From the NCBI GenBank assembly GCA_963978545.1, contig OZ021724.1, forward strand, positions 96,021,792 through 96,085,791: 64,000 nucleotides of DNA, read 5' to 3'. Positions 1 to 18,820 of this stretch are shown here, piece after piece; the first letter of the stretch is position 1, and every line of letters begins with the position of its first letter. The translations under genes were made by a program, and so were the position numbers. This DNA comes from Linyphia triangularis (lineage: Eukaryota > Arthropoda > Arachnida > Araneae > Linyphiidae). The notes under the pieces are model-generated. The model saw nothing but the letters and a program-made list of their open reading frames with translations, made no database searches and was not told the origin of the DNA.

Positions 1-880
1 AATCTTGTCGTATTTGAGGAAGATTAAAAAACGTCAAATTTGGAATTACTGCCAAATTTCAGTTCGATTGGATAATGATAAATCTTGTCGTATTTGAGGA
101 AGATTAAAAAACGTCAAATTTGGAATTACTGCCAAATTTCAGTTCGATTGGATAACGATAAATCTTGTCGTATTTGAGGAAGATTAAAAAACGTCAAATT
201 TGGAATTACTGCCAAATTTCAGTTCGATTGGATAACGATAAATCTTGTCGTATTTGAGGAAGATTAAAAAAAGTCAAATTTGGAATTACTGCCAAATTTC
301 AGTTCGATTGGATAATGATAAATCTTGTCGTATTTGAGGAAGATTAAAAAACGTCAAATTTGGAATTACTGCCAAATTTCAGTTCGATTGGATAACGATA
401 AATCTTGTCGTATTTGAGGAAGATTAAAAAACGTCAAATTTGGAATTACTGCCAAATTTCAATTCGATTGGATAACGATAAATCTTGTCGTATTTGAGGA
501 AGATTAAAAAACGTCAAATTTGGAATTACTGCCAAATTTCAGTTCGATTGGATAATGATAAATCTTGTCGTATTTGAGGAAGATTAAAAAACGTCAAATT
601 TGGAATTACTGCCAAATTTCAGTTCGATTGGATAATGATAAATCTTGTCGTATTTGAGGAAGATTAAAAAACGTCAAATTTGGAATTACTGCCAAATTTC
701 AGTTCGATTGGATAACGATAAATCTTGTCGTATTTGAGGAAGATTAAAAAACGTCAAATTTGGAATTACTGCCAAATTTCAATTCGATTGGATAACGATA
801 AATCTTGTCGTATTTGAGGAAGATTAAAAAACGTCAAATTTGGAATAACTGCCATATTTCAGCTCGGTTGCATGACGGAA
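1..880. repeat. 80-bp tandem satellite, 11 copies
   Basis: Eleven head-to-tail copies of an 80-bp unit start at 1, 81, 161 and so on to 801. Copies differ mainly at a T/C site in GGATAAYGATA and a few single bases; the last copy is diverged and runs into unique DNA near 880. The window opens inside the array, so its true length is unknown. The unit holds GCCAAATTTCAGTTCGATTG, closely related to the core of the dispersed MITE-1 family elsewhere in the window, so the satellite probably grew from such an element. Confidence 0.95.
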
Positions 881-932
881 AGTAACTTACTTAGCACTTT
901 CAAGATTTTCTTACCAAAAACAGCCCACCAGA

Positions 933-1105
933 TGTCTGTGGGGTTAGTGCTCTGGCCTCGAAAGCCAAAGGTGCCGTGAGCGAATTCTGGAATGTTCATT
1001 GTAGTTCGGAATCCATGTTAAGTTATAGGTCCCGGCCTTATTAGTCGTTATTGTATTTAAAAATAGGTCGTTGTGCGTACAAACCAAACCAAACCCATCA
1101 ATATC
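933..1105 (+). mobile_element. tRNA-derived SINE (family B), copy 1
   Basis: The head (about 937-990) is tRNA-like: GGGGTTAGTGCTCTGG resembles a D-arm/A-box, GGCCTCGAAAGCC an anticodon stem-loop, and GCGAATTCTGG a decayed B-box. The body (about 995-1095) matches the SINE body read on the minus strand at 43685-43555, including TTCGGAATCCA and a TTATTRGTCGTTATTG-like stretch. It ends in an AAACC-rich tail. Family B is named here only for convenience. It is not a functional tRNA gene. Confidence 0.6.
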
Positions 1106-4100
1106 ACACGCAAAATTGGTTATTATAAAGGATTGAAAAATTCTCAATGCACATGGAAAATATTAATTACTAACCCTTATATTCTCTGAACCATATTTTT
1201 TTCCAGTTGCGTTATTTATCAACCATAACTTTTCTACTGAAATGATTATAGTTATGATTTCTATGCTATGTTACACTGTATTTGTTGTTAGTGTATTTTT
1301 ATATTGTTACAGCGTATTATTTTTTTTGTCCTTTATTTTAAAACAATTATATAAAAACTTTGGTTGCAGATAGTGGCCGATATATACCAGGAGCATGTCG
1401 AGTTCAACTTCGTTTATCGGAATAGTATCGCACCTTTCTATCTATTTTTATTCAAACAACATTTAATGTGGCAAAGAACAGGTAATTCTGGAAAATATGA
1501 CACACTATTGAAAAGAATCAAATTAGGATAAATTAGTGCAAAACTTTTGCTCCTGAAAAATATAGGAAACCCACAAATTAATCTTCTTGCACACAAACCA
1601 CTATGTAAAACATTATTTCCTACTACTACACTTTAGAAGCAGTCAAGCAGTGTAAAAATGTTCAATTGCATATCTCGTTGCTTAACGAGCTACTTAAAAC
1701 CGAATTACTACCTACTCTATGTTTGTGAAAAGCTGTCGACTAATTTCATCACTTTAAATAGAGCATCAATTGGAATTTCATTTCGAAAAGTGTTGCGATG
1801 GCAACGCGGATGATTTTTTTTATATACTTGGGCTGAAGTGAACGAATTCTATATTAAAAATGAATGAATTCTTTATTAAATAATAAATTACCTTTCTTCT
1901 TGTTGGTTTTTAATGGAATGTAACTTAGTTACAATTTGATGAAAGAACTTAAGTCACTAGGAGCTTTTAATAAATGTAAAACAGTTTCGATATTTCGGTT
2001 GAACAATTAATATTTTTTTAAAAGTAGAACTTTAGATATTTTATGTTAAAAGGAAAGGGAGAGGGGGGGGGGGTTATGAAAGAAAAGTAGAGTCGAACTT
2101 TTTTCTTCAAAGCCAGACACTTGCTATGTGACACAAACTTTCATTCAAAGATCACTTTAACATTGCTATTAGGTACATAAGACTTCTATGTGAAGTATAT
2201 TCAAATTTGTGACATTTAATGATTTAAATCTTCTTTAATTAAGATTGATGACACATCTTATAATTTAAGTTCTGTAAATTCGGAGAGTTTTTTTTTTTTC
2301 AGTTTTTTTTTTTTACCGAATTGAAGAAGTTGGCAACAAACTTGACGAGAAAAGATATCTCCGATTAGCTATGGTCCCATCCAATACCTCTAATTGCAGC
2401 CAAGATCTGAACTCCCGATAGAGTTAGAATGGAAGAACTCTTCCCGAATTTCGAACAATAAGATTAAGACACTCAGTTGGATTTAATAATCACTAGTTGG
2501 ATTAATAATCACTAGTCAGTCTTATCGGGACCTTTAAAGTGATATGTGACACACGACTGTAGCATTGGTAGTTTATGCTTAATGAATTACAAATTTTCTC
2601 CCGGTAGAAATTTTTAGTACTTCTGTTTGAGACTTCCGATTAAATTTTAGTATGGGATAGTATCTCAACGACACCTATCATTTGATATAAAGCATGCTAC
2701 GTATATTTCTATAAAGCTCTTCACTACGGTAGTGCATTGTAGGAGTGAAAACTTGATTTCTATACTAATACTATTTTGAAACATTAGCATTGAAAAACAG
2801 AAATTACTCTGTACAAGTATAACAAGTTTTCGTTATACAGTTAATGTATGTTGGTATTTAAGGTTTATTTTAAAAGAATAATACTCCAACTTTTTTTTTT
2901 TTTTTAAATAAAGTAACATAAAGAAAAGAACGTTTTCGGAAAAATATCCTCGAAATTGTAAAGGTTATTTATCTAAATTAAAATTTTGCTATATAAATTT
3001 ACTGTATTATATTCTCAAAACAATTACTTATTACATCTGAAGCTGAAATGTTAAGGTATGAAATATTAGAAGTTAACGTAGCTTGCATGAAATATATCAC
3101 AAACGAAATTGTGAATATCAGAAATTGAACACTTTTCTAATCAATTGATTTTTTTTTAGTCTTTTAAAGAGTATTGTGTATTATTGAATTTATGACTCAT
3201 AACTTGAATTTATTGAATTTAATATCTTCAAATGAGAACGTGAATCGATTATTGCATCGAACAGTAACACTTGTGACCAAATAATACATTTTTAAAACCA
3301 AATTCCAATTTTCACATTCCACTATCCAATCACAATGCGCGTTTCATTCATTTCCAGGCAAAGGAATTGACAGTGACGTCATCACGCATAACTTCCATTA
3401 CGGACAAGTAATTTTAAACTCTACCAAATAACAAAGGCAGCACTTCAGCGAGCATTTCTTCCTCCAACCCCACTATACCAATAAAAAGAAATTATGACCA
3501 CAATTGATTTAATGTGAATCATTATTTACTGGTATTCGGAGCTCAACCCCCAACATTCCGATCAAGATATAGACGTCTCAACTTACTAGGCAACCGAGAC
3601 CCCTATTTTTGTTTCTTATAATAAATCATTTTCTACCAAGCAACAACGTACGATTAAACACAAATTAAACTTCAATTCTAACAGCAGGAAGCTCAAAAAT
3701 ACATAGAATAGGGCACACACAAAAATTTCCACTTAACTTCCGATTCTCACCAGCAATCTTATTCTTTTCAAAGAGATAGAAAACTACCAAACGATACATT
3801 TAGAATTCAACTCCCTTGAGAACAGACAGCAGCCATTCAAAGAAGAAAAACCGTTCGAAAAGGAATTCAATAATTCTATCCGGAGCCCCGATTCGTTACC
3901 GAATAATGAACTTCGTTACTCTAAAAGGAGAAGCGACAAGTTGTTCTGCCCCGAGCTCTCTAAATGTTCGGCTGAATTTCGTTCTAATGGTCGGAATCGA
4001 TTGAGGCACCGGGAAAGATCGAAGAAAATGGTGTTTGAAAGGATAAAAGTTTTTCTTTGGTCTTTTCTTTGCTTTGCAGGTATCAGGGAATGGCGTAATT

Positions 4101-4867
4101 AACAGGTGAAAGTAAAGTTCAATGCAGCTAAATTTGAATGACTATTGTTAATTTAAGAATAGTTGTAGAATAGTTATAAAGTAAATAGAATCTTTAGGGG
4201 AGATGGCACTCTAAAATTTACAAATAATAGTTTTTGAGTTGATTATTGTTTATCAAAGTTTAAATTGCCCCCTTTAGAAGGATATCTCTTTTGTAATAAT
4301 AACTCAACTAGAAGTATTTTTAATGATTATTTGAAGACAAAATTGGTAACTATTTGTACAAGTAAAGTTTTCTTTAAAATGCTTTATTCTCAAAACTACA
4401 TTTTTCATTATTCATGTACCTTTTTCTCAGAAACTGCACAAGCCATCTTCCTAAAATTTTTACTGTATACTTCTTTTATGTATCTCGATATACTGAAGTA
4501 AGATTTTGTTGTTATTTTAAAAATATCTTTTATTTTGGCTTATTTCGACAAAAAAAATTTTAATTTTTGACAAACTTGAGTGACTTTCACGAAAATTCAT
4601 TAAATATAAAAGTAAATGAATTCAAATCAAAATCTAAATTCAGTAGAATATAAAGTGTCTGATAAATGTACTGAAAAAAAATTAGGCTTCTATGTCAATT
4701 ACTTTCTAAGAAAAAGGTACATTAAATATGACAAACTAACATTACCGTTATCGAGGGTACTAACTCCCCTTAAAGTCTTTTAAGCTTTTTCAATGATCTA
4801 CAAAGCTATTGTTAACAGAGATATGGGAAATATCTGCAATAATATATAACCCATAAAAACAGAGCTT
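1106..4867. other. AT-rich stretch, no gene recognised
   Basis: No convincing gene or mobile element is visible. It holds homopolymer runs (G near 2066-2075, T near 2289-2313 and 2891-2905) and a short direct duplication around 2478-2515. A less AT-rich part at about 3290-4020 includes a palindromic CRE-like TGACGTCA at 3374-3381. A 62-codon frame at 3816-4004 lies there but resembles nothing I know and is not called. Confidence 0.5.
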
Positions 4868-5553
<686 letters not shown>

Positions 5554-6739
5554 ATGAACAGCTGCTATTAAAAAGATCCTCTATGTAAGCCACTACCTAG
5601 GGACCGTTATGAATGTAAATTCTTTATTTTTCATAACTTATTATTTTCATAGTATATAACAATGCAGCAAAATTTACAACATTATCTACAATCGTATTTT
5701 AATTAATCAAGTTTAAAAGTGGTCAGTCATTTATTGGACACCCTGGAAACAACAGATAACTGTACATTATCAATTAATATATATATACATTCAAAGTTCA
5801 CTCGGATAACAAATATATGTATTTCTCAGTGAAGAAAAAATGTTGTGAAGCCGAAAATGAAACTACAACTTAATAATAGTATTGCTACTATATGTCATGA
5901 TAATCTCAGTTTTATACAGATTGTTACTGTAACTGTTACTATATGACCATTTTTATTGCAGTACATCGATTTTCTATGGCTGGAATCTCCTTCCGCTAAT
6001 GTTGGTGAAATATAATGCGAACTTTGCTCATTTGGATTTTTATTGCAAACAAAAAGGGCAGTTAATTTGGTGTATGGCAACCAACTTCGAAGGAAACGTT
6101 ACCTAGTATCTATGCTTTATTCTGTTATCACTATTTGTGTAAATATGAAATTGATATTTGATTGTGATTTTGCATTTTATTTCCTATTTTAGAAATGAAT
6201 GAGTTCAAATATAAATGTTTTAGGAATCAATTTCAGTGCATTTTTCTTAATTTTAAAGGAAATCTCAACTAAAAAAAAATGCTTTTTCCAGCATTCTATT
6301 TCTACTCTTTTAAAATGAATGTTTCCATTAAAAAGTCTTATATGCGGTAATACGGTACACCTCGACACGAAATACACAATATCGCAATCAAACCTTTAAA
6401 ATCGTAAAACACAGAGTTATTTTTCTAAGGACTAAATATAGTTTTAATAGTTTCCCACTTATATCTTGGTTTAATCATTAAAAGCCTTATATACTTTTGT
6501 TAATACTTGGTAGTTTTCCTCTAACAGAGCTACTCTTATACTCTCTAGCTGTAAACAAGTACAAATTTTCATATGTGTCAAGGTCATTTTTTTCCTCTTC
6601 TAATTTGAATAGTTTGTTTTGATTAAATTATTTGTAAAGTTATCTGTCTCAAGCTTCTCGCGAGGGACATACTACAACACAACATTGTGATATCAACAAC
6701 ACCTACAAATACGTTTCTTAATTTTGAATTTGGGCAGAT
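5554..6739. other. AT-rich stretch, no gene recognised
   Basis: Short open frames on both strands have no recognisable similarity. A small (AT)n run lies near 5779-5789. Nothing else stands out. Confidence 0.5.
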
Positions 6740-6965
6740 GAGGAGACTCGGGCACTTCAAATATCAACTCTCCCTCCACATCCACACCAACGAGGAGTTG
6801 GGTTCGAATCCCGGATCAGGAATGAATACTCGTTGTTTTTTAGGCACCCACATTGCTCTAGGTACTGACTTAGTTAGCCGTTATTGGGGGGGAAACACTA
6901 CGAGGGGACTTTGTGTAGAATTAATGTTGATATCTTCTAATTATGCACTTCAATACGCTGGGTCT
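6740..6965 (+). mobile_element. Possible diverged tRNA-derived SINE (family B-like)
   Basis: A good B-box, GGGTTCGAATCCCGG, lies at about 6799-6813. Downstream, TTAGTTAGCCGTTATTGGGG resembles the TTATTATCCGTTATTGTG body of SINE family B. The A-box half is not clear and no target duplication was found. This is a tentative call; it could be an unrelated tRNA-like remnant. Confidence 0.35.
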
Positions 6966-7140
6966 ATTCTAGTCTAATGCCTTAACCCTTAACTAACCGA
7001 GCAACTAAGGGGCTCCTCTACTGATTTCTAACAACAATTACTGGATAGTGCTTACTTGGTCATTAACTTGAAGTCTAAGACGGCAAGACAATCCCCATCG
7101 AGATCTATATTAGTACCCCTCTGCTCTAAAACTAGTTAGA

Positions 7141-8071
7141 ATGTGTTTGTAACCATTGGCAACCTATTACGTAGCATAGATGAGGGAAAGTATTCAATTA
7201 GCTTCATCTAATTGCAGAACAGAAACTGCTTATAAGCTATCCAGAAGTAGTAGTTAGAGATCACTCCTCATGTCTCCAGTGGAAGGACTGCAGCTGGTTA
7301 GTTGATTGGAGAGTGGCTTACGTTTACAGAGTTAGGAACTTGTACATTTCAGCTACTAGATAATTCCAGGAACTACATTACAACCTGGAACCAGTATTCC
7401 TGATACTGAGGAAGCATTATGCCTCTAGACCAGCGGTTCCCAACCCACGTGCCGCGGCTTATAAGTGTAACCATGGGCAACCTATTACGTAGCATAGACG
7501 AGGGAAAGTATTAAATTGGCTTCATCTAATTGCAGAACAGAAAACACTTATAAGCTATCCAGAAGCAGTAGTTAGAAATCACCCCTAATGTCTCCAGTGG
7601 AAGGACTGCCAGCTGGTTAGTTGATTGGAGGGTGGCTTACGTTTACAGAGTTAGGAACTTGTAAACGTAATTCAGCTACTAGATAATTCCAGGAACTACA
7701 TTACAACCTGGAACCAGTATTCCTGATACTGAGGAAGCATTATGCCTCTAGACCAGCGGTTCCCAACGCATGTGCCGCGGACTATAAGTGTAACCATGGG
7801 CAACCTATTACGTAGCATAGATGATTGAAAGTATTAAATTGGCTTCATCTAATTGCAGAACAGAAATCCTTATAAGCTATCCAGAAGTAGTAGTTAGCGA
7901 TCACTCCTCATGTCTCCAGTGGAAGGACTGCCACCTGGTTAGTTGATTGGAGGATGACTTACGTTTATGAAGTTAGGAACTTGTACATTTCAACTACTAG
8001 TATATTTCAAGAATTACATTACAACCTGGAACCAGTATTTCTGCTACTGAGGGAGCATTATGCTTTTAGTC
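7141..8071. repeat. Three tandem copies of a ~320-bp unit ending at a hAT terminus
   Basis: The landmark AACCTATTAC recurs at 7161, 7479 and 7802, so the period is 318-323 bp with a few indels. Units 1 and 2 each end in TCTAGAC followed by CAGCGGTTCCCAAC, the end of the hAT-type element whose full copy starts at 8072. Each tandem unit therefore carries flanking DNA plus the first roughly 30 bp of the element. Confidence 0.85.
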
Positions 8072-8774
8072 CAGCGGTTTCCAACCCGTGGCCCGCGAGT
8101 GACGTAGTAATGGGCCGTGGACGCTGATCGAGAATCTAGACTAAGATAAATATTACTAGAGCTTCAGGGGTAGAGATAAGAACAATCGAGTCACTCGATT
8201 GTTAGAAATGATCTAATTAATCGATTGTATTCATCGATGGTGTAACAAGTGAATAATGCGTGAAGAACATTGCTAATATCCATTTTTAATCCAGATATTG
8301 GCCGACCAAACGGTATAGTGGTTAGCGTGCTAGCTTCTAAATCGCGAGGTTGCGGGTTCGAGTCACGTGTAAAGCATAGGTGTTTGTAAATGCATTTTGG
8401 CTTGTCAAATGAAGAATGTTTCGGCGCATTATAGCCCTCGTGTTGTTGACAGCGCCAGATAATCCGAAAATAACCAATAAATCCAGATATTGAATCTCTC
8501 ATGGGGAACGAACCAACGGCAAAAATTAAATTTCATTGATTTTTTATTTTTAACTTTGACCACTTGTTTTTTTAGTTTTCTTATCGTAGTAACAGCAAAG
8601 TGAAAACGATAAAGTTCATTTTTCTTAATAAAAATGTAATTTCTAATCTATCTTGTACGATATGTTTTACTAATTAAAGAAGCGCGAAAGCACATATTGT
8701 ATTAATTAGTGAGCCTCAAGATTTTTTTTTTTTTAATAGGTGGTTCGCACAACAAAAACGGTTGGGAACTGCTT
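8072..8774. mobile_element. Non-autonomous hAT-type element (703 bp)
   Basis: The left end CAGCGGTTTCCAACC and the reverse complement of the right end AAGCAGTTCCCAACC form hAT-style inverted repeats. The 8 bases after the right end are CTCTAGAC (8775-8782). The same 8 bases precede the element end in tandem units 1 and 2 (7423-7430, 7746-7753); in unit 3 they have decayed to TTTTAGTC (8064-8071). An 8-bp target duplication is typical of hAT. No transposase is visible, and the interior carries a SINE. Confidence 0.7.
8301..8479 (+). mobile_element. tRNA-derived SINE (family A), copy 1, full length
   Basis: The head starts GCCGACCAAACGGTATAGTG, with an A-box-like TAGTGGTTAGCGTG and a B-box GGTTCGAGTC. 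The body ends in GCGCCAGATAATCCGAAAAT and an AACCAATA tail. A perfect 13-bp target duplication, AATCCAGATATTG, flanks it at 8288-8300 and 8480-8492, which fixes both ends. It sits inside the hAT element, so it inserted later. The minus-strand open frame across it is an artefact of the SINE. Confidence 0.9.
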
Positions 8775-8782
8775 CTCTAGAC

Positions 8783-9330
8783 GATGGTCATGGGAGAGTA
8801 CGGGTTATAGAAGGACGGGCTAGCAAATTGAAAATATTTTCTGGAGCTGACAGCTACTGCCGTGATAAAAACAAGGTAGCTTCTCCATTGCCTTATATGA
8901 AACATTTCTACAGTGCTAGTATCTGACATTCAGTGACTGGTGATCTCAAGTAGAATACAGACTGGAATATAACTGCTGTAAATAAACTTTTATGCTGAGA
9001 TGAAAACTATGGTAACCTATGCCATAAGTTTCATCTCAGCATTATCTATTAAAACATTATCTATTAAACAAAGTTATTTATTAAACATTAACTAATAAAC
9101 ATCCTCAATCAAAACAAAATTATTACTATAAGTTTGATGCAGATTAACTATAAGTCTGTTAGTAGTGCTACCCTAGTCATCAAAAAAGAGGAGATCGTAT
9201 ATTTGTTTCAAACGTCGAATGGAAGTCCCGGAATCTACCAGCTGCACCCGCGAACGATTCCCATACAGACACAAACCAGCTTACTGGAGATCATGCTCAG
9301 TTGAATGGGAATCAGAGAATTTTCCAGCTT
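8783..9330. other. No gene recognised
   Basis: Mixed-composition sequence with a small inverted pair around GATGAAACTTATGGCATAG-like text near 8996-9040. No coding or mobile-element signature was identified. Confidence 0.45.
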
Positions 9331-9577
9331 TTAAGTGCAATTGCAGCTTATTTAAATAATTTTGGGCTCAGTTTGAGTTTCCTTAGCGTTTGACCACTAC
9401 GAAGAAAACATTAATTTCGTACCATTAATTAATTTTATGTTGCCCATAAAACTTGATAGAATGCATTGTCACAGAGTCTGTCTGCTAAGTTTCAGCTTGA
9501 TTGGATGACGACAAGTGGTTAATTGGCTCTCCAAAGATTTTATCCGCCACAAGCAAACAAAATCAGAGATTTTTGAA
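9331..9577 (+). mobile_element. MITE-1 copy d (shorter subfamily)
   Basis: Carries the subfamily text TAAGTGCAATTGCAG, GTTTGACCACTACGAAGAAAA, ACTTGATAGAATGCATTGTC and the core GTTTCAGCTTGATTGGATGAC. It aligns with the copy at 18803-19345. Both outer ends are degraded, so terminal inverted repeats are not visible here. Confidence 0.6.
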
Positions 9578-10650
9578 GTGGTAACTTTTTTATTGGTATG
9601 GGATGAACTGGAGGTTATTTTATGAACTATATTTTATATTGCTTATCGCCCCATCCCAAATCAATTCTTTACGTCACATCCTACAGTTGAATTGAATTTT
9701 TAAAATCTGAACTGTCACAGCCAAGAACAAAATTCTACAACAAAAAGAGAGACCAGAAAATAGGCACCCGATCACGAGATTATTATATATTTGATTTAAA
9801 ATACTCTATTCAAACAAATCGATTTTATTTTTTCCATTTTCGCAACGGAAGTTGAATAACCCAAAAAAAAAAACCTACATTCAAGGTGACCAGATTTCTT
9901 AATAAATAAAAACGTACATCTCAAACTCCCAATATAATCTTAAAAAAAAAGAAAAATCTTTCATATTTCCTGCATTTTCCCAGCATCCCTAAAAAAAAAG
10001 AAGAAGAAAGAGGAAAAATCCCAATTTCTCAGGTTTTTCTTCACAAAACGAAAAAGAACGAAGGAAACGTATTTTGAGCCATTTATTCTTTCGCTCGATA
10101 TAATATCCGAGAAAAAATAAGAAATTCCGCTTTCCTGTGGTGCATTCATTTTTTTTTCTTGAGTGAAGTATGGCAGCAGATATGGGTGGTTGGGAAGCCA
10201 TATCTTGGGGCCTCTTTTTTGACAGATCGTCTTTGGAACGCTACATCAATATTCCAATGCGAAAACTCTTCAGATTTCGTAGGGTTCTCTGCATCTTTCC
10301 CCTGCAAAAGTTCCGTCTTGAAGAGTAGATAAGAATTTTTTTTCTTTGGAAGATTTATTTATTTTATTTTATAAGTTAGCACTTGAATGTTCAGAGCGTA
10401 AATGCGAATAATGGAATATTTGTTTTCGATTCTGAGGTCTTCAGAATTTGACGGTTAAAAATGTTTATTTTTATTTTAGTGATTTGAAATAACTTTTTTT
10501 TTTTTTAAAGTATTTTCTGTTGGAAATAAAATAACTTTAAGGAACTCATAAATGTATTTATAAAAATATTTCTAAAAAAATAATTTGTATCCCTCTTTTT
10601 ATTTTGAATTTAACTTTAAAAATAAATAATATTATAACTCATAAAAACAA
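9578..10650. other. No gene recognised
   Basis: AT-rich with A/T homopolymers near 9868-9880, 9989-10000 and 10494-10506. Two overlapping minus-strand frames at 9961-10201 are of mixed composition with homopolymer-encoded K/F runs. They resemble no known family and are not called. Confidence 0.45.
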
Positions 10651-11169
10651 AGCTTTAAACATAAATCCTTTATAAGCACAGCTAATTTTTATATTCATTA
10701 ACATAGCGCCGTTTCTATTGCCAGCGTGTGCTTATTTTTAATATTTACAATTAGACGCAAACATCATCTCTATCAGCAAAATATCCGGTAAACTACTTTT
10801 CAAAATTTATTCTTTAAAGATGAATGTGAATCTATGAACTCACATCCTAATATATTTTATTTCTTCTGATTAAAACAATTTTATAGATTATTTACTAACA
10901 CAATTTTGGCGACAGGAAAGAGTTTCTTCAATGATCAGTTAAGTCCTATTTCATAGTGATTAGATGACTGTAAGTTCGTTTAATAGTATTCCTTAAAAGC
11001 GACTTTTAGTGACAATGACAGCCCCCAAAATTTGATTGAATACATTTTCATCGACATCGAATCTGTTTGTCAAGTTTCAGCCCGATTGGATGACGGCAAG
11101 GGAGTCCGCAGACTTGACCGCCATCAACAAACATACTACAAAATCGAAGTTAATTTAAGGATTTAAAAA
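10651..11169 (+). mobile_element. MITE-1 copy b, near full length
   Basis: The left end AAATCCTTTATAAGC (about 10663) and right end TTAATTTAAGGATTTAAAAA (about 11150-11169) form the family inverted repeat. Internal landmarks are GACAGGAAAGAGTTTCTTCA, CGATTGGATGACGGCAAGGG and GTCCGCAGACTTGACCGCC. It aligns with copies a and c over nearly its whole length, without the large TTTA tract. Confidence 0.7.
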
Positions 11170-12236
11170 TGTCCCAAAATACTTTTAAACAAGTTATTCA
11201 AAGAAATTTATTCGTTTAATTGGATATTTTTTCTGATACAAAATCTACTCGAGGGCTTTACTGAACCAGAACAAAGTCAGATTTGATCTGACCAACAAAA
11301 AGAATATTGAGTAAGAAGGAGAGATGTTTTCCTGGAGGTTATTTTTAAGTAGAAATGCTCTACATTTGCGTTTTAAATAGAAGAAAACCCAGGAAACTCC
11401 TAACAGACAGAATAACAACTAGACCATCGCAATCGTCCCAGTGTAGCAAAAATAGAGGATTAAAATTGTAAATTTTCTACATTTTCATGATATCTCTTAC
11501 TTAAAAAGGAACATTATATCAAAAAATGACTAAAGTTTACGAATAATTTTTTTAGGTATTTTCTGGAATAGCTTATAACTTTTATAAATTTAAGAGTTTG
11601 GAATAAACATTTTATTGGACAATTAAATTAAATAGTAAACTATTTGTGTTTACTTATTAATTCGCTGAATTACTCTTCTTTTTTTTATGGCGAATAGTAT
11701 TCGAACTGAATAACTTTTACAAATTAAAACATTCAGTTTAAAATATCCATTTATTAAATGCATATTTGAAGAACATCTTAAAATCATTGCAATAGAAACT
11801 TCATAGATAAATACTTTTCATAAAGTTACTTGAATATTTTTTACGTGTTTATAAATAATATTTCCTTGTAGTCTAACTGATTATAATGTCAATATTTAAA
11901 TCAATATTTTAAAATGAGTTAGTCACAAATATGTGTTTCGTATGTCATAAAGAATTCCTCACATTATATTTTCCATTCTCTGGATTGAAAATGTTTTTAT
12001 GTTAAACAATGAACCTAAAGGTTGAAAACATATGCCGAAAATTGAAAATGTCGATTGCGTTGTATTTTACAAGATCTACTCGAAGGTTAAACTGCTTACT
12101 ATTTGTGGTAATATTGTAACACTTTCAAAAAGAAAAGGGGGAAAAAAAAATCTTTAACTCTTTATTTACTGAAGTGACGTAATAAATCCCGTCATTTTTC
12201 TCATGCATTAATTTAAACGCTTTGATTAGGACATTG
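11170..12236. other. AT-rich, no gene recognised
   Basis: Low-complexity AT-rich sequence without long open frames or recognisable repeats. Confidence 0.5.
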
Positions 12237-12515
12237 ACACAAGCTTATTTCTCTTTTGAACCTTGCTAGAGAAAAGTATAAACCACTATGTAAGACCAAA
12301 ATGGATGACTAAAAGATTGAAAATTGTCCATGTGCTTGCCTATAAAGAGAAATAAGCTTGTGCTGCCATCTAACAATTGCAGAACGAATTTCATAGAAAT
12401 GGATTTCAAAGTACCAATGAATCTCAAAGTTTTTAAATTAATACAGTAACATGAAAAAACTGATGGGACTTATCAGGTTCCATCAGTTATTGGAGGGTTA
12501 AGGTCTTTCAAATAC
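12237..12515. repeat. Small inverted-repeat element (family C), copy 1
   Basis: ACACAAGCTTATTTCTCTTT (about 12238-12257) is inverted at about 12343-12361 as AAAGAGAAATAAGCTTGTG, followed by CTGCCATCTAACAATTGCAG. The right arm and its flank (ACGAATTTCATA, then TTAATACAGTAACATGA) match the copy at 20198-20690. The left arm is shorter than the right. It is probably a non-autonomous inverted-repeat transposon of unassigned superfamily. Confidence 0.5.
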
Positions 12516-18555
<6,040 letters not shown>

Positions 18556-18765
18556 TGTTGACTTTGAGAGCAATGTTCTTGTTAAGTGCTGGCGCTATTC
18601 CGTTTTCGACATGGCAAGCGTACACACCAGCGTCCGACTCTTGCGCCTGCGCAATGAGAAGAGATCCGTTAGGGGAGACAGACCAACGGGGGCTGGAGTA
18701 CAGGAAACTTCCACTTGATGCGTCTTCGTTTCCACCACTGCCAGGAGTAGAACCACCGCTGTCGC
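18556..18765 (-). CDS. Dscam: Exon of a Dscam-like cell-adhesion gene: second half of an Ig domain
   Basis: Read on the minus strand, a TTTTGCAG acceptor abuts 18765 and an A|GTAAGT donor follows 18556. The exon is 210 nt, phase 1 at both ends, and open throughout in that frame. It encodes the C-terminal half of an immunoglobulin domain: a Gly/Ser-rich loop (GDSGGSTPGSGG), then PNGSLLIAQAQESDAGVYAC, where DAGVYAC is the classic F-strand D-x-G-x-Y-x-C, then VENGIAPALNKNIALKVN. The exon at 42862-42978 supplies the first half, and the joining codon (G|GC) is in frame. The domain style (PPxW..EP, WRKQGD, NGI) recalls Dscam Ig domains near Ig8, from memory. Another Ig-superfamily receptor is possible. 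Confidence 0.72.
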
Positions 18766-18820
18766 CTGCAAAAGATTAAACAATAAAAATAAATAGTTTT
18801 GAAAATAAATCTTTTACATA

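Noticed and set aside
1..880. CRISPR-like array
   Set aside because: The 80-bp units are contiguous with no unique spacers and the genome is eukaryotic; it is a satellite.
8301..8372. Possible tRNA genes at SINE heads (also 20270, 41958, 937)
   Set aside because: A- and B-boxes are present but stems have mismatches and a SINE body with target duplications follows; no functional tRNA is supported.
8191..8502. 103-codon minus-strand frame, with similar ones at 20208-20450 and 41736-42101
   Set aside because: They are the antisense of SINE family A; the shared peptide text comes from the repeat, not from a gene.
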